Source: Microbacterium testaceum (GTDB lineage Bacteria > Actinomycetota > Actinomycetes > Actinomycetales > Microbacteriaceae). From it: a stretch of DNA of 64,000 bases. The stretch lies in assembly GCF_003075375.1 (NCBI RefSeq), contig NZ_QDFT01000019.1, forward strand, positions 1 through 64,000. The letters run 5' to 3'. Made by a program: the position numbers and the translations under genes. The notes under the pieces were generated by a model that saw only the letters and a program-made list of their open reading frames with translations, ran no database searches and was not told where the DNA came from. Below are positions 8,634-21,301 of the stretch, piece by piece (position 1 is the stretch's first letter; every line of letters starts with the position of its first letter).

Positions 8634-8864
8634 ATGAGCAACCCCATCGGCGATCCCGGCCACGGACACTCGCCCGCCGCCTGGACGGCCGTGATCATCA
8701 TGCTCGTCGCCTTCACGCTCGGCACGCTGTTCTTCTGGCTCGACATGCCGGTGCTGGTGTGGGCGTCGGTCGGTCTGCTCGTCGTGGGTGCGATCGTCGG
8801 CTTCGTCATGACCAAGGCCGGCTACGGCGCGAACGGCGCGAAGTCCAACCCGAAGGCCCACTGA
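8634..8864 (+). CDS. HGxxPAAW family small membrane protein
   Basis: A 76-aa protein with the family motif HGHSPAAWT at residues 10–18 and two transmembrane helices (about 17–36 and 41–59). The family (DUF6704-like) sits almost always inside actinobacterial trp operons, but its function is unknown. Ribosome binding site TAGGAGC lies before the ATG. It ends 2 nt before the trpC start. Confidence 0.9.
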   Translation: MSNPIGDPGHGHSPAAWTAVIIMLVAFTLGTLFFWLDMPVLVWASVGLLVVGAIVGFVMTKAGYGANGAKSNPKAH

Positions 8865-8866
8865 CC

Positions 8867-9639
8867 GTGCTGGCCGATCTGACGGCCGGAGCGGTAGAGG
8901 ACGCCGAGCAGCGTCGACGGACGCGTCCGCTCGCCGACGTCGAGCGCGACGCCCTCGCGCAGACGCCCGCGCGCGACGCCCTGGCGATGCTCGCCCCCGC
9001 CGACCGGGTCAAGGTCATCGCCGAGGTCAAGCGCGCGAGCCCCTCGCGCGGCGACCTCGCGTCCATCCCCGACCCCGCTCGGCAGGCCCGCCTGTACGAA
9101 GAGGGCGGCGCCTCGGCGATCTCGGTGCTGACCGAGCAGCGCAAGTTCAAGGGCAGCCTGGCCGACCTCGAGGCCGTGCGCGCCGCGGTGAGCGTCCCGG
9201 TGCTACGCAAGGACTTCATCGCCACGCCGTACCAGGTGCTCGAGGCCCGCGCCTCGGGCGCCGACCTGGTGCTGCTGATCGTCGCGGCCCTCGAGCAGCA
9301 GACGCTCGCCGAGCTGTACGCGCTCGTCACCGAGCTCGGCATGACGGCTCTGGTCGAGACGCACTCGGCCGACGAGCTCGACCGCGCCGCGCAGTTGGGC
9401 GCGAAGCTCATCGGCGTCAATGCGCGGAACCTCTCGACCTTCGAGCTCGACCGCGACCTGTTCGGCTCGCTCGTGGACCGTTTTCCCGCGGATGCCGTCA
9501 AGATCGCCGAGTCCGCGGTGCTCGCCCCCGCCGACGTCGCCCACTACCGCGCCGCGGGCGCGGACGTGGTGCTCGTGGGCGAGGCCCTCGTGACCGGAGA
9601 CCCGGTCGCCACCCTTCGCGCGTTCCTCCAGGAGACGTC

Positions 9640-9643
<4 letters not shown>
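8867..9643 (+). CDS. trpC: Indole-3-glycerol phosphate synthase
   Basis: Converts CdRP to indole-3-glycerol phosphate in tryptophan synthesis. It is a 258-aa TIM barrel, monofunctional (no fused TrpF). Catalytic residues are visible in [10 protein letters not shown] (Glu and Lys), LRKDF (Lys), LVETHS (Glu) and the phosphate loop ESAV. GTG start at 8867, 2 nt after the previous gene's stop; a start further upstream would overlap that gene. It overlaps trpB by 4 nt (ATGA). Confidence 0.96.
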
Positions 9644-10979
<1,336 letters not shown>

Positions 10980-10983
<4 letters not shown>

Positions 10984-11771
10984 CCTCGCGCGTCGCCGCC
11001 GCGATCGACGCGGCCCACCGGGACGGACGCGGGGCGTTCGTCGGGTACCTGCCGGCGGGCTTCCCCGACGTGCAGACCAGCATCGAGGCGGCCGTCGCCC
11101 TCGCCGAGGCGGGAGCCGACGTCATCGAACTCGGTCCTCCCTACAGCGACCCCGTGATGGACGGCCTGGTGATCCAGGAGGCCACGCAGACGGCGCTGGC
11201 CAACGGCTTCCGCATGCGCGACCTGTTCACGATCATCCGCGAGGTCACCGCACGCACCGAGGTGCCCGTCCTGGTGATGACGTACTGGAACCTCGTCGAG
11301 CAGTACGGTGTCGACCGCTACGCCGACGAGCTCGTCGCGGCCGGGGGAGCGGGGCTCATCACACCCGACATCACCCCCGACGCCGGAGAAGCGTGGATCT
11401 CGGCGAGCGAGCGCACCGGTCTGGACCGCGTTTTCCTCGCCGCCCCCACCTCGTCCGACGAGCGTCTGAAGATGATCGTCGACGCGTCCACCGGCTTCGT
11501 GTACACGGTCTCGACCATGGGTATCACCGGAGAACGGGCCGAATTGGATGCCGCCGCCCGCGGCCTGGTGGAGCGTCTGCGCGCGTTCGGAGCCGAGAAC
11601 GCGTGCGTGGGCATCGGCATCTCGAACGCCGAGCAGGTCGCCGGCGTCGTGGAGTACGCCGACGGCGCGATCGTCGGGACGGCGTTGGTCAAGGCCCTGC
11701 GCGACGGCGGCGTCGAAGCGCTCTCCTCGCTGGCGAAGGAGCTGTCCGCGGGCGCGACCAAGCGCGCCTAG
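10980..11771 (+). CDS. trpA: Tryptophan synthase alpha subunit
   Basis: Cleaves indole-3-glycerol phosphate and channels indole to TrpB. It is a 263-aa TIM barrel. Catalytic Glu and Asp are in [13 protein letters not shown] (about E50 and D61), a variant of the usual ELGxPxSDPxADG. Other conserved parts are [15 protein letters not shown] and the phosphate site GIGISN. GTG start, 4-nt overlap with trpB. It ends 10 nt before lgt, which has its own promoter-like hexamer. Confidence 0.96.
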
Positions 11772-11774
11772 ACT
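11769..11774 (+). promoter_or_regulatory. -10-like hexamer of lgt (leaderless type)
   Basis: TAGACT ends 7 nt before the ATG at 11782 and overlaps the stop codon of trpA, so lgt may be transcribed independently of trpA. Confidence 0.5.
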
Positions 11775-11781
11775 CGACTGC

Positions 11782-12786
11782 ATGACGTTCGCCCTCTCGA
11801 GCGCCGCTTCCGGCGTGCTCGCCAGCATCCCGAGTCCGTCGATCTCCTACGTCGATCTCGGTCCGCTCCGCATCCACTTCTATGCCCTGTGCATCGTCGC
11901 GGGCATCATCGTCGCCGTGCTCCTCACGAACGCCCGGCTGACGCGTCGCGGTGCCGAGAAGTGGGTCGTCATCGACATCTGCCTGCTGGCGGTCCCGCTC
12001 GCGATCGTCGTCGCGCGCATCTACCACGTGGTCACCCACCTGGGCTTCTACTTCGGGCCGGGCTCGAACCCGTGGAACATCACGCAGCCGGGATCGGTGT
12101 GGGCCATCTGGGAGGGCGGCATCGCCATCTACGGCGCGCTCATCGGCGGGGCGATCGGCGCGATCCTCGGATGCCGGTGGACCGGCATCCGCTTCTGGAC
12201 CTTCGCGGACGCCCTGGCGCCCGGCCTCATCATCGCCCAGGCGATGGGCCGCTTCGGCAACTGGTTCAACCAGGAGCTGTTCGGCCAGCCCACCGACCTG
12301 CCGTGGGGACTCGAGATCGCCTCGGGCAACCCGGCGATCCCGGTCGGCCTGCCGGCCGGCACGCTGTTCCACCCGACCTTCCTGTACGAGGTCATCTGGA
12401 ACCTGCTCGGCGCCGCGGTGATCCTGTACGTCGGAAAGCGCTTCACCCTGCAGTGGGGCAAGCAGTTCGCCATCTACCTCGTCTGGTACAGCGCGGGCCG
12501 CGTCGTCTGGGAGTCCATCCGCATCGACCCCAGCGACATCATCCTCGGGCTGCGCACGAACGTCTGGGCCGCGATCTTCGGCGTGATCCTCGGCATCGTC
12601 ATCTTCGTCGTCCAGTCGCGCCGCCACCTCGGCCTCGAGCCCTCGCCGTACGTGCCGGGGCGCGAGTCCAAGGCTCCGGGGGCTGTAGACTCAGGCGACC
12701 CCTCTGACTTCGTCGACGTGAGCGAGCCGCCCGCGACGAGCGACACCGTCGGCACCAGCGCCACAAGCAGCCCCGCCACGAACTAA
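11782..12786 (+). CDS. lgt: Prolipoprotein diacylglyceryl transferase
   Basis: Adds diacylglycerol from phosphatidylglycerol to the lipobox cysteine of prelipoproteins at the membrane. It is 334 aa with about seven transmembrane helices. The Lgt signature [13 protein letters not shown] is at about residues 157–169. The C-terminal 55 residues (from about 280) are a hydrophilic Ser/Thr/Pro tail that varies among actinobacteria. Lgt following trpA is standard actinobacterial order. Lipoproteins it could modify in this window are at 29519 and 48668. Confidence 0.96.
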   Translation: MTFALSSAASGVLASIPSPSISYVDLGPLRIHFYALCIVAGIIVAVLLTNARLTRRGAEKWVVIDICLLAVPLAIVVARIYHVVTHLGFYFGPGSNPWNITQPGSVWAIWEGGIAIYGALIGGAIGAILGCRWTGIRFWTFADALAPGLIIAQAMGRFGNWFNQELFGQPTDLPWGLEIASGNPAIPVGLPAGTLFHPTFLYEVIWNLLGAAVILYVGKRFTLQWGKQFAIYLVWYSAGRVVWESIRIDPSDIILGLRTNVWAAIFGVILGIVIFVVQSRRHLGLEPSPYVPGRESKAPGAVDSGDPSDFVDVSEPPATSDTVGTSATSSPATN

Positions 12787-12838
12787 CTCTCTGGGCCGAC
12801 GTCGTCCCATTCGAAGCATCAACGTGAGGACGGTTGAT

Positions 12839-15800
12839 ATGGCTTCCAGCCTGCGCTCCGGCACCGTCGGAGAAGCATTCCCCGCCCGACAGGGAATGTA
12901 CGACCCGTCGTTCGAGAAAGACGCCTGTGGCCTCGCCATGGTCGCCACTCTCCGCGGCGAAGCCGGTCACGACATCATCGACCTGGCGCTGACGGCGCTG
13001 CGCAACCTCGAGCACCGCGGCGCCATCGGCTCCGACGCGGGCACCGGTGACGGCGCGGGCATCCTCACGCAGATGCCCGACGCGTTCCTGCGCGCGGTGG
13101 TCGACTTCGACCTGCCGCCGGTGGGGGAGTACGCCGCGGGCATGGTCTTCCTGCCGCTCGGCCACGACGAGCGCACGGCCATGAAGTCGGGCATCGAAGA
13201 GCTCGCGCGCCACGAGAACCTCGAGGTGCTCGGCTGGCGCGAGGTGCCCGTCGAGGCCGAGAACCTCGGCAAGCTCGCGTACGACGCCCGCCCGGCGTTC
13301 GAGCAGCTCTTCGTCTCGCGCCCCGCGGTGGGCGACCAGCCGGCGCTGTCGGGCATCGCGCTCGACCGGCGCGTGTACCGCCTGCGCAAGCGCGCCCGTC
13401 ACGAGCTCGAGGCGTACTTCGTGTCGCTGTCGAGCCGGACGCTCGGCTACAAGGGCATGGTCACGACCCTGCAGCTCGAGCCCTTCTACCCCGACCTGTC
13501 CGACGAGCGTTTCGCGTCGGAGCTGGCGGTGGTGCACTCGCGCTACTCGACCAACACCTTCCCGTCGTGGCCGCTCGCGCAGCCGCTGCGCATGCTCGCG
13601 CACAACGGCGAGATCAACACCGTCAAGGGCAACCGCAACTGGATGCGCGCGCGCCAGTCGCAGCTCGAGTCCGAGCTCATCGGCGACGTTCGCCCCCTGC
13701 TGCCCATCTGCACCGAGGGCGCGAGCGACTCGGCCTCGTTCGACGAGGTCCTCGAACTGCTGACGCTCACCGGGCGCAGTCTTCCGCACGCGATCATGAT
13801 GATGGTCCCCGAGGCCTACGAGAAGCAGGCCACGATCGACCCCGATCTGCGCGCCTTCTACGAGTACCACTCGATGCAGATGGAGCCGTGGGACGGCCCG
13901 GCGGCGCTGATCTTCACCGACGGCACCCTGGTGGGCGCGACCCTCGACCGCAACGGGCTGCGCCCCGGCCGCTGGACCGAGACCACCGACGGGCTCGTCG
14001 TGATCGGCTCCGAGACCGGCGTCCTCGACTTCGCCCCCGAGCGCATCAAGCGCCGCGGGCGCCTGCAGCCCGGCCGCATGTTCCTCGTCGACACGGCCGA
14101 GCGCCGCATCGTCGAAGACGAGGAGATCAAGGCGGGCCTCGCCTCGCTCGAGCCGTGGGGCGAGTGGGTCGACAAGGGCCGGGTCAAGCTCAGCGAGCTG
14201 CCCGAGCGCGAGCACATCGTGCACCCCATCGCCTCGATCACGCGCCGTCAGCGCACCTTCGGCTACACCGAAGAAGAGGTGCGCATCCTGCTGACCCCGA
14301 TGGGCCAGGGCGGCGCCGAGCCGCTGGGCGCCATGGGCAGCGACGCGCCCGTCGCCGTGCTGAGCGACCGACCCCGACTGCTGTTCGACTACTTCTCGCA
14401 GCAGTTCGCGCAGGTGACCAACCCGCCGTTGGACTCCATCCGCGAAGAGGTCGTCACCTCCCTGTCTCTGGGCCTGGGTCCCGAGCGCAACCTGCTCGAC
14501 TGGGGTCCCGACCACACGCGCACCGTGACGCTGGACTTCCCCGTCATCGACAACGACGAGCTCGCCAAGATCCAGCACATCGACACCGCCCTCCCGGGCC
14601 GTTCGTCGGTGACGATCCGCGGCCTGTACCGGGTCGAAGCCGGGCACAAGGGTCTGCAGAAGCGCCTCACCCAGATGTGCTCCGAGGTCGACCAGGCGAT
14701 CGAGGACGGCGCCGAGTTCATCGTGCTCAGCGACCGCGACTCCAACAAGGACCTCGCGCCCATCCCCTCGCTGCTCATGCTCGCCGCGGTGCACCACCAC
14801 CTCATCCGCAAAGAGACGCGCATGAAGGTGGGTCTCGTCGTCGAAGCCGGCGACGTCCGCGAGGTGCACCACGTCGCCACGCTCATCGGTTACGGCGCGT
14901 CGGCGGTCAACCCGTACCTCGCCATGGAGACCGTCGAGTACCTGGTGCGTGCGGGCTTCATCACGAACGTCACGCCCGAGAAGGCCGTCAAGAACCTCAT
15001 CTACGCGCTCGGCAAGGGCGTCCTCAAGATCATGTCGAAGATGGGCATCTCGACCGTGTCGTCGTACGCCGGCGCCCAGGTGTTCGAGGCCGTCGGCCTG
15101 TCGCGCGAGTTCGTGGACGCGTACTTCACCGGTACCGAGAGCAAGCTCGGCGGTGTGGGTCTCGACGTCATCGCCGCCGAGAATGCCGCGCGTCACGAGT
15201 ACGCCTACCCGCAGGATGCCGCCGCCCGCGCGCACGAGCGCCTGTGGACCGGTGGCGAGTACCAGTGGCGCCGCGACGGCGCCCCCCACCTCTTCAACCC
15301 CGACACGGTGTTCCGTCTGCAGCACGCCACGCGCGAGCGCCGCTACGACATCTTCCGCGAGTACACCCAGCTCATCGACGACCAGGCGCACGAGCTCAAG
15401 ACGCTGCGCGGTCTGTTCGGGCTGCGCACGGGGCAGCGGCCGGCGGTGCCGATCGACGAGGTCGAGCCCGTCTCGGCGATCGTCAAGCGCTTCTCGACGG
15501 GTGCGATGAGCTACGGCTCCATCTCGAAAGAGGCGCACGAGGTCCTCGCCGTCGCGATGAACCGCATCGGCGGCAAGAGCAACACCGGCGAGGGCGGAGA
15601 AGACGTCGACCGTCTGCTCGACCCCGAGCGCCGCAGTGCGATCAAGCAGGTGGCATCCGGTCGATTCGGCGTCACCAGCCTGTACCTCACCGAGGCCGAC
15701 GACATCCAGATCAAGCTCGCGCAGGGCGCCAAGCCCGGCGAGGGCGGTCAGCTGCCCCCGACCAAGGTGTACCCGTGGGTGGCGCGTACCCGTCATGCGA

Positions 15801-17416
15801 CCGCCGGCGTGGGACTCATCTCGCCGCCGCCGCACCACGACATCTACTCGATCGAAGACCTCAAGCAGCTGATCTTCGACCTCAAGCGCGCCAACCCCTC
15901 GGCCCGCATCCACACCAAGCTGGTGAGCCAGTCGGGTATCGGAGCGGTCGCGGCCGGTGTCGCCAAGGCGCTGAGCGACGTCATCCTGGTCTCGGGTCAG
16001 GACGGCGGCACGGGCGCCAGCCCCATGAACTCGCTCAAGCACGCCGGCACCCCGTGGGAGCTGGGCCTGGCCGAGACGCAGCAGACGCTCATGCTGAACG
16101 GCATGCGCGACCGCGTCGTCGTGCAGGTCGACGGGCAGATGAAGACCGGTCGCGACGTCGTCATCGGCGCCCTGCTGGGGGCCGAGGAGTTCGGTTTCGC
16201 GACCGCGCCCCTCGTCGTCTCGGGCTGCATCATGATGCGCGTCTGCCACCTCGACACCTGCCCGGTTGGTGTGGCGACGCAGAACCCGGTCCTGCGCGAG
16301 CGCTTCACCGGCAAGGCCGAGTACATCGTGAACTTCATGGAGTTCATCGCCCAGGAGGTCCGCGAGTACCTCGCCGCCCTCGGCTACCGCTCGATCGACG
16401 AGATCGTCGGTCGCACCGAGCTGCTCGATGCGAACGAGGCGATCCAGCACTGGAAGGCGCGCGGGCTCAACCTCGCGCCCATCCTCGAGGGACCGCGCTT
16501 CGCCGAGGACGAGCCGCGTCGTCACGGCCGTTCGCAGGACCACGAGCTCGAGGACCACTTCGACGTGCAGCTCATCGAGCGCGCGCAGGACGTCATCGCG
16601 CACGGCGGACAGCTGACGATCGACCTTCCGATCCGCAACACCGCCCGCGCCGTCGGGACCATGCTCGGCCACCACGTCACCAAGGCGCACGGCGAGCACG
16701 GTCTGCCCGAGAACTCCATCGACGTGCGCCTGACCGGTTCGGCCGGTCAGTCGTTCGGCGCGTTCATGCCCGCGGGCATCACGCTGCGACTCGAGGGCGA
16801 CTCCAACGACTACGTCGGCAAAGGCCTGTCCGGGGGCACGATCGTCGTGCGCCCGCCGCGCGGCTCGACCTTCGCCGCGAGCGAGAACGTCATCGCCGGC
16901 AACGTCATCGGCTACGGCGCCACGCAGGGGCAGATGTTCCTGAACGGCGTCGTGGGGGAGCGGTTCCTCGTGCGCAACTCCGGGGCCACCGCGGTGGTCG
17001 AGGGCGTGGGCGACCACGCGCTCGAGTACATGACGGGCGGCCTGGCCGTCATCCTCGGCTCGACGGGCCGCAACCTGGGCGCCGGCATGTCCGGCGGACA
17101 GGCGTACGTCTACAAGCTCGACCGCGACCTGGTCAACCGCGAGGCCATGGCATCCGGTGAGCTGGTTCTGGGCGCCCTCGGATCCGGGGATGCCGAGATC
17201 CTCCGCGACCTGCTCGAGAAGCACGTCGCAGAGACCGATTCCACGCTGGCCCGTCGTCTGCTCGACGACTTCGAGGCCGAGGTGGACAACTTCGTCCGGG
17301 TCCTGCCGCGCGACTACGCCGCCGTGCTGCAGACCCGCCAGGAGGCGGTCACCGAGGGGCTCGACCCCGACGGCGACGTCGTCTGGAAGCGCATTCTGGA
17401 GGTGACGGGTGGCTGA
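12839..17416 (+). CDS. gltB: Glutamate synthase (NADPH) large subunit
   Basis: Makes two glutamates from glutamine and 2-oxoglutarate; large subunit of GOGAT. It is 1525 aa, as usual. I chose ATG 12839 because GAGGA at 12825–12829 sits about 9 nt upstream; a GTG at 12824 is the alternative. With this start the N-terminal nucleophile of the glutaminase domain is C30 (DACGLAMV) after a 29-residue propeptide. The FMN domain carries [22 protein letters not shown] and [11 protein letters not shown]. The 3Fe-4S cysteines are in [17 protein letters not shown] (about residue 1130). The GXGXG-rich beta-helix domain follows. It overlaps gltD by 8 nt. Confidence 0.96.
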   Translation: MASSLRSGTVGEAFPARQGMYDPSFEKDACGLAMVATLRGEAGHDIIDLALTALRNLEHRGAIGSDAGTGDGAGILTQMPDAFLRAVVDFDLPPVGEYAAGMVFLPLGHDERTAMKSGIEELARHENLEVLGWREVPVEAENLGKLAYDARPAFEQLFVSRPAVGDQPALSGIALDRRVYRLRKRARHELEAYFVSLSSRTLGYKGMVTTLQLEPFYPDLSDERFASELAVVHSRYSTNTFPSWPLAQPLRMLAHNGEINTVKGNRNWMRARQSQLESELIGDVRPLLPICTEGASDSASFDEVLELLTLTGRSLPHAIMMMVPEAYEKQATIDPDLRAFYEYHSMQMEPWDGPAALIFTDGTLVGATLDRNGLRPGRWTETTDGLVVIGSETGVLDFAPERIKRRGRLQPGRMFLVDTAERRIVEDEEIKAGLASLEPWGEWVDKGRVKLSELPEREHIVHPIASITRRQRTFGYTEEEVRILLTPMGQGGAEPLGAMGSDAPVAVLSDRPRLLFDYFSQQFAQVTNPPLDSIREEVVTSLSLGLGPERNLLDWGPDHTRTVTLDFPVIDNDELAKIQHIDTALPGRSSVTIRGLYRVEAGHKGLQKRLTQMCSEVDQAIEDGAEFIVLSDRDSNKDLAPIPSLLMLAAVHHHLIRKETRMKVGLVVEAGDVREVHHVATLIGYGASAVNPYLAMETVEYLVRAGFITNVTPEKAVKNLIYALGKGVLKIMSKMGISTVSSYAGAQVFEAVGLSREFVDAYFTGTESKLGGVGLDVIAAENAARHEYAYPQDAAARAHERLWTGGEYQWRRDGAPHLFNPDTVFRLQHATRERRYDIFREYTQLIDDQAHELKTLRGLFGLRTGQRPAVPIDEVEPVSAIVKRFSTGAMSYGSISKEAHEVLAVAMNRIGGKSNTGEGGEDVDRLLDPERRSAIKQVASGRFGVTSLYLTEADDIQIKLAQGAKPGEGGQLPPTKVYPWVARTRHATAGVGLISPPPHHDIYSIEDLKQLIFDLKRANPSARIHTKLVSQSGIGAVAAGVAKALSDVILVSGQDGGTGASPMNSLKHAGTPWELGLAETQQTLMLNGMRDRVVVQVDGQMKTGRDVVIGALLGAEEFGFATAPLVVSGCIMMRVCHLDTCPVGVATQNPVLRERFTGKAEYIVNFMEFIAQEVREYLAALGYRSIDEIVGRTELLDANEAIQHWKARGLNLAPILEGPRFAEDEPRRHGRSQDHELEDHFDVQLIERAQDVIAHGGQLTIDLPIRNTARAVGTMLGHHVTKAHGEHGLPENSIDVRLTGSAGQSFGAFMPAGITLRLEGDSNDYVGKGLSGGTIVVRPPRGSTFAASENVIAGNVIGYGATQGQMFLNGVVGERFLVRNSGATAVVEGVGDHALEYMTGGLAVILGSTGRNLGAGMSGGQAYVYKLDRDLVNREAMASGELVLGALGSGDAEILRDLLEKHVAETDSTLARRLLDDFEAEVDNFVRVLPRDYAAVLQTRQEAVTEGLDPDGDVVWKRILEVTGG

Positions 17417-18875
17417 CCCGAAGGGCTTTCTCAAGACCACGGAGCGCGAGCTCCCGAAGCGTCGACCGGTGCCCGTGCGCATCATGGACTGGAAAGAGGT
17501 GTACGAGCCGGGCGATTCGGCCGTCATCAAGCGCCAGGCCGGTCGCTGCATGGACTGCGGCATCCCGTTCTGCCACAAGGGCTGCCCGCTGGGCAACCTG
17601 ATCCCCGAGTGGAACGACCTGACGTGGCGCGGTGAGGGCCGCGCGGCCATCGAGCGTCTGCACGCGACGAACAACTTCCCCGAGTTCACCGGGCGCCTGT
17701 GCCCGGCACCCTGCGAGAGCTCGTGCGTGCTGGGCATCAACCAGCCCGCGGTGACGATCAAGCAGGTCGAGGTCTCGATCATCGACGAGGCGTTCGGCAA
17801 CGGCTGGGTCGAGCCCGAGCCGCCGGAGCGTCTGACGGGCAAGACCGTCGCGGTGGTCGGCTCCGGCCCCGCGGGTCTGGCGGCGGCGCAGCAGCTCACG
17901 CGCGCCGGTCACACGGTCGCCGTCTTCGAGCGCGACGACCGCATCGGCGGACTGCTGCGCTACGGCATCCCGGACTTCAAGATGGAGAAGCGCCACCTCG
18001 AGCTGCGCCTGCGGCAGATGCAGGCGGAGGGCACGCGCTTCCGCGCGGGTGTCGAGATCGGCAAGGACGTGTCGTGGAGCGACCTGCGCGCGCGCTACGA
18101 CGCCGTCGTGGTCGCGACCGGCTCCACGGTGCCGCGCGACCTGCCGATCCCGGGACGTGACCTCGATGGCGTGCACTACGCCATGGAGTACCTCATCGAG
18201 GGCAACAAGGCCGTCGCGGGCGACCAGATACCGCACCAGATCACGGCCGAGGGCAAGCACGTCGTCGTCATCGGCGGCGGCGACACCGGTGCCGACTGCA
18301 TCGGCACCGCGCACCGCCAGGGCGCGCTGAGCGTCACGAACCTCGCGATCGGCAAGCAGCCGCCGTCGGAGCGCCCCGCCGAGCAGCCGTGGCCGATGAT
18401 GCCGAACCTGTTCGAGATGGCATCCGCCCACGAAGAGGGCGGGGAGCGGACGTTCCTGGCCTCGACGGTGGAGTTCCTGGGCAACGCCGCCGGCGAGGTG
18501 CGGGCCCTGCGCGTCGCCGAGACCGAGTACGTCGACGGTCGGCGCGTGCCCAAGAGCGGCACCGAGCGCGAGATCCCCGCCGACCTCGTGCTCATCGCGA
18601 TGGGCTTCACCGGCCCCGAGCGCGACCTGCTCGAGGAGCAGCTCGGTACGCAGTTCACCGGCCGCGGCAACGTCGAGCGCGACGCGACCTACGCCACCAG
18701 CACGCCGGGGGTGTTCGTCGCCGGCGATGCGGGCCGCGGACAGTCCCTCATCGTGTGGGCCATCGCCGAGGGCCGCGCGGCCGCCGCCGAGGTCGACACG
18801 TTCCTCATGGGCGAGACGGTGCTGCCGGCACCGGTGCGCCCGACCGATGTCGCCATCGGCCTGCTGCCCGCCTAA
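17409..18875 (+). CDS. gltD: Glutamate synthase (NADPH) small subunit
   Basis: Passes electrons from NADPH through FAD and iron-sulfur clusters to GltB. It is 488 aa. Two N-terminal cysteine clusters for 4Fe-4S centres: [16 protein letters not shown] (about 47–62) and [12 protein letters not shown] (about 98–109). The FAD-binding loop is [12 protein letters not shown], the NADPH-binding loop [11 protein letters not shown], and the second FAD motif is [17 protein letters not shown] start inside the end of gltB (8-nt overlap). Confidence 0.96.
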   Translation: MADPKGFLKTTERELPKRRPVPVRIMDWKEVYEPGDSAVIKRQAGRCMDCGIPFCHKGCPLGNLIPEWNDLTWRGEGRAAIERLHATNNFPEFTGRLCPAPCESSCVLGINQPAVTIKQVEVSIIDEAFGNGWVEPEPPERLTGKTVAVVGSGPAGLAAAQQLTRAGHTVAVFERDDRIGGLLRYGIPDFKMEKRHLELRLRQMQAEGTRFRAGVEIGKDVSWSDLRARYDAVVVATGSTVPRDLPIPGRDLDGVHYAMEYLIEGNKAVAGDQIPHQITAEGKHVVVIGGGDTGADCIGTAHRQGALSVTNLAIGKQPPSERPAEQPWPMMPNLFEMASAHEEGGERTFLASTVEFLGNAAGEVRALRVAETEYVDGRRVPKSGTEREIPADLVLIAMGFTGPERDLLEEQLGTQFTGRGNVERDATYATSTPGVFVAGDAGRGQSLIVWAIAEGRAAAAEVDTFLMGETVLPAPVRPTDVAIGLLPA

Positions 18876-18930
18876 GCTGGCAAGGGCCGATCGGCCACTT
18901 CCCGAATATCCTCACGGAGCTTGAAAACGG

Positions 18931-20376
18931 ATGAGACGCGCCAAGATCGTCGCAACACTCGGGCCCGCTACGTCGTCGTATGAGATGGTTCGCGCCATCA
19001 TCGACGCCGGAGTGGACGTCGCCCGCCTGAACCTGAGCCACGGAGACTACTCCGTGCACGACGCGAACTTCGCGAACGTGCGCAAGGCCGCCGAGGACGC
19101 CGGTCGCCCGGTCGCCGCCCTCGTCGACCTGCAGGGGCCCAAGATCCGCCTCGGCAAGTTCGAGAACGGTCCCCACGACCTGCTGCCCGGCGACATCTTC
19201 AAGATCACCGTCGAAGAGATCCTCGGCACCAAGGAGATCGTCGGCACGACGTTCAAGGGCCTGCCCCAGGACGTCCGCCCCGGTGACTTCCTGCTCATCG
19301 ACGACGGCAAGGTGCGCGTCGAGGTCGTCGAGACCGACGGCACCGTCGTCACCACCCGCGTCATCGTGGGCGGCCCGGTCTCGAACAACAAGGGCATCAA
19401 CCTGCCCGGTGTGGCCGTGAACGTCCCCGCCCTGAGCGAGAAGGACGAGTCCGACCTGCGCTGGGGCCTCAAGGCCGGAGCCGACCTCATCGCCCTGTCC
19501 TTCGTGCGCGACGCGGAGGACATCGAGCGCGTCCACGAGATCATGGCCGAAGAGGGACGCTACGTCCCCGTCATCGCCAAGATCGAGAAGCCGCAGGCGG
19601 TCGACAACCTCGAAGAGATCATCGACGCGTTCGACGGCATCATGGTCGCCCGCGGCGACCTCGGCGTCGAACTGCCGCTGGAGGCCGTGCCGATCGTGCA
19701 GAAGCGCGCGGTCGAGCTCGCCCGCCGCATGGCCAAGCCCGTCATCGTCGCGACGCAGATGCTCGAGTCGATGATCACCAACCCGGTGCCCACCCGCGCC
19801 GAGACCTCCGACGTCGCCAACGCCGTCCTCGACGGCGCGGACGCCGTCATGCTCTCGGGCGAGACCAGCGTCGGCACCTACCCGGTCGTCGTGGTCGAGA
19901 CGATGGCGCGCATCGTGGAGTCCACCGAGGAGCACGGCCTGGAGCGCATCGCGCCGCTCACCAACAAGCCGCGCACCCAGGGCGGCGCGATCACGCTGGC
20001 CGCCGTCGAGGTCGCCGACTTCGTGGATGCCAAGTACCTCTGCGTGTTCACCGAGTCCGGCGACTCGGCGCGTCGCATGTCGCGCCTGCGCTCGACGATC
20101 CCGATGATCGCGTTCACGCCCGAGCCCGGTATCCGCCGTCGCCTGGCGCTGACGTGGGGCGTGCGCTCGACCCTCGTCGAGCACGTGTCGCACACCGACA
20201 AGATGTTCCTGCAGGTCGACGACTACCTGCTCGCCAACGACCTGGCCAAGGTCGGCGACAAGGTCGTCGTCATCTCCGGTTCCCCTCCCGGAATCGCCGG
20301 CTCGACGAACGACCTGCGCGTGCACCGCGTGGGCGACGCCGTCCACGGTGCGGCTCCGGGCTACCAGGAGGCCTGA
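18931..20376 (+). CDS. pyk: Pyruvate kinase
   Basis: Converts phosphoenolpyruvate and ADP to pyruvate and ATP, the last step of glycolysis. It is 481 aa. N-terminal MRRAKIVATLGPAT, the catalytic Lys region PVIAKIEKPQAV, the metal-binding loop MVARGDLGVELP and MLESMITNPVPTRAE are all present; the C-terminal allosteric domain follows. The 55-nt gap after gltD contains the palindrome GGCCGATCGGCC (18887–18898), which could be a regulatory site. A strong hairpin follows the stop. Confidence 0.97.
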   Translation: MRRAKIVATLGPATSSYEMVRAIIDAGVDVARLNLSHGDYSVHDANFANVRKAAEDAGRPVAALVDLQGPKIRLGKFENGPHDLLPGDIFKITVEEILGTKEIVGTTFKGLPQDVRPGDFLLIDDGKVRVEVVETDGTVVTTRVIVGGPVSNNKGINLPGVAVNVPALSEKDESDLRWGLKAGADLIALSFVRDAEDIERVHEIMAEEGRYVPVIAKIEKPQAVDNLEEIIDAFDGIMVARGDLGVELPLEAVPIVQKRAVELARRMAKPVIVATQMLESMITNPVPTRAETSDVANAVLDGADAVMLSGETSVGTYPVVVVETMARIVESTEEHGLERIAPLTNKPRTQGGAITLAAVEVADFVDAKYLCVFTESGDSARRMSRLRSTIPMIAFTPEPGIRRRLALTWGVRSTLVEHVSHTDKMFLQVDDYLLANDLAKVGDKVVVISGSPPGIAGSTNDLRVHRVGDAVHGAAPGYQEA

Positions 20377-20382
20377 ACCCCC

Positions 20383-20416
20383 ACGACGCGCGCCGGGTCC
20401 GCCCGGCGCGCGTCGT
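20383..20416 (+). terminator. Hairpin after pyk
   Basis: A perfect 15-bp stem, ACGACGCGCGCCGGG against its complement with loop TCCG, follows the pyk stop by a few nt. There is no U-run, as is common in high-GC actinobacteria. Confidence 0.75.
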
Positions 20417-20465
20417 CGCGTGCGGCGACCGCGCTCGCGCGCGGGTAACCTGGACTGCGACACTT

Positions 20466-20546
20466 GCCGGTGTGGCGGAATGGCAGACGCGGGGCACTCA
20501 AAATGCTCTGTCGAAAGACGTGTGGGTTCGAGTCCCACCACCGGTA
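20466..20546 (+). tRNA. tRNA-Leu (anticodon CAA)
   Basis: 81 nt plus unencoded CCA. The acceptor GCCGGTG pairs with CACCGGT (one G-U at the first pair). The anticodon loop CTCAAAA gives CAA, reading UUG. A class II variable arm (TGTCGAAAGACG) and the T arm GTGGG-TTCGAGT-CCCAC are intact. The discriminator base is A. It lies between pyk and pdtaR. Confidence 0.95.
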
Positions 20547-20593
20547 CGCCCTCTCGCATCCCCGTTCTCCCGGGGACGCGCTCATCCACGTCC

Positions 20594-20599
20594 TAGGAT
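20594..20599 (+). promoter_or_regulatory. -10-like hexamer of pdtaR (leaderless type)
   Basis: TAGGAT lies exactly 6 nt before the GTG at 20606; no ribosome binding site is visible. Confidence 0.6.
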
Positions 20600-20605
20600 G
20601 GTCTC

Positions 20606-21226
20606 GTGACTGATCAAGAAGCCGCTCCGGCCACCGCGCCCACTGCTCCGCGCCGCGTCGTCGTCGCAGAGGACGAGTCGCTCATCCGCCTCGACATCGT
20701 CGAGATCCTCCGCGACAACGGCTTCGACGTCGTGGGAGAAGCAGGAGACGGCGAGACGGCGGTGCAGCTGGCCACCGAGCTGCGCCCCGATCTGGTGATC
20801 ATGGACGTCAAGATGCCGCAGCTCGACGGCATCAGCGCCGCCGAGAAGCTCAGCAAGAACCACATCGCCCCCGTCGTGCTGCTCACCGCGTTCAGCCAGA
20901 AGGAGCTCGTGGAGCGCGCGAGCGAGGCCGGCGCCCTGGCGTACGTCGTCAAGCCGTTCACCCCGAACGACCTGCTCCCCGCGATCGAGATCGCCCTCGC
21001 CCGGTACGAGCAGATCATCACGCTCGAGGCCGAGGTCGCCGACATGGTCGAGCGCTTCGAGACCCGCAAGCTCGTCGACCGGGCCAAGGGCCTGCTCAAC
21101 GAGAAGATGGGCCTGAGCGAGCCCGAGGCCTTCCGCTGGATCCAGAAGGCGTCGATGGACCGCCGTCTGACCATGCAGGACGTCGCCAAGGCGATCATCG
21201 AGCAGCTCGCCCCCAAGAAGGGCTGA
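20606..21226 (+). CDS. pdtaR: ANTAR-domain response regulator, PdtaR type
   Basis: A 206-aa cytosolic regulator. The N-terminal receiver domain (about 18–135) has acidic residues in VAEDES, phospho-acceptor about D67 in LVIMDVKMP, and Thr/Lys switch residues in LLTAF and VVKPF. The C-terminal ANTAR domain (about 145–203, with RAKGLLNEKMGLSEPEAFRW) binds paired RNA hairpins and antiterminates. Position between pyk and polA matches the mycobacterial pdtaR (Rv1626) neighbourhood. The cognate histidine kinase (PdtaS) is not in the window. GTG start, probably leaderless. Confidence 0.92.
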   Translation: MTDQEAAPATAPTAPRRVVVAEDESLIRLDIVEILRDNGFDVVGEAGDGETAVQLATELRPDLVIMDVKMPQLDGISAAEKLSKNHIAPVVLLTAFSQKELVERASEAGALAYVVKPFTPNDLLPAIEIALARYEQIITLEAEVADMVERFETRKLVDRAKGLLNEKMGLSEPEAFRWIQKASMDRRLTMQDVAKAIIEQLAPKKG

Positions 21227-21243
21227 GCACCGCGATTTTCGAG

Positions 21244-21273
21244 AACGGGATGCCACTTCGGTGGCATCCCGTT
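21244..21273. terminator. Bidirectional hairpin between pdtaR and thioesterase gene
   Basis: A 13-bp perfect stem AACGGGATGCCAC / GTGGCATCCCGTT closed by a TTCG tetraloop, placed between two convergent genes. Its arms contain the GGATGCC word that is abundant through the whole window. Confidence 0.85.
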
Positions 21274-21301
21274 GTCGTTGCGGCACGGGGCCCGGCGGCG
21301 A

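Noticed and set aside
12599..17899. Minus-strand open frame of 1766 codons opposite gltB
   Set aside because: It is the antisense of gltB and gltD; high GC suppresses stops in that frame. The protein is Arg/Asp/His/Val-rich with no domain, while gltB shows all family motifs.
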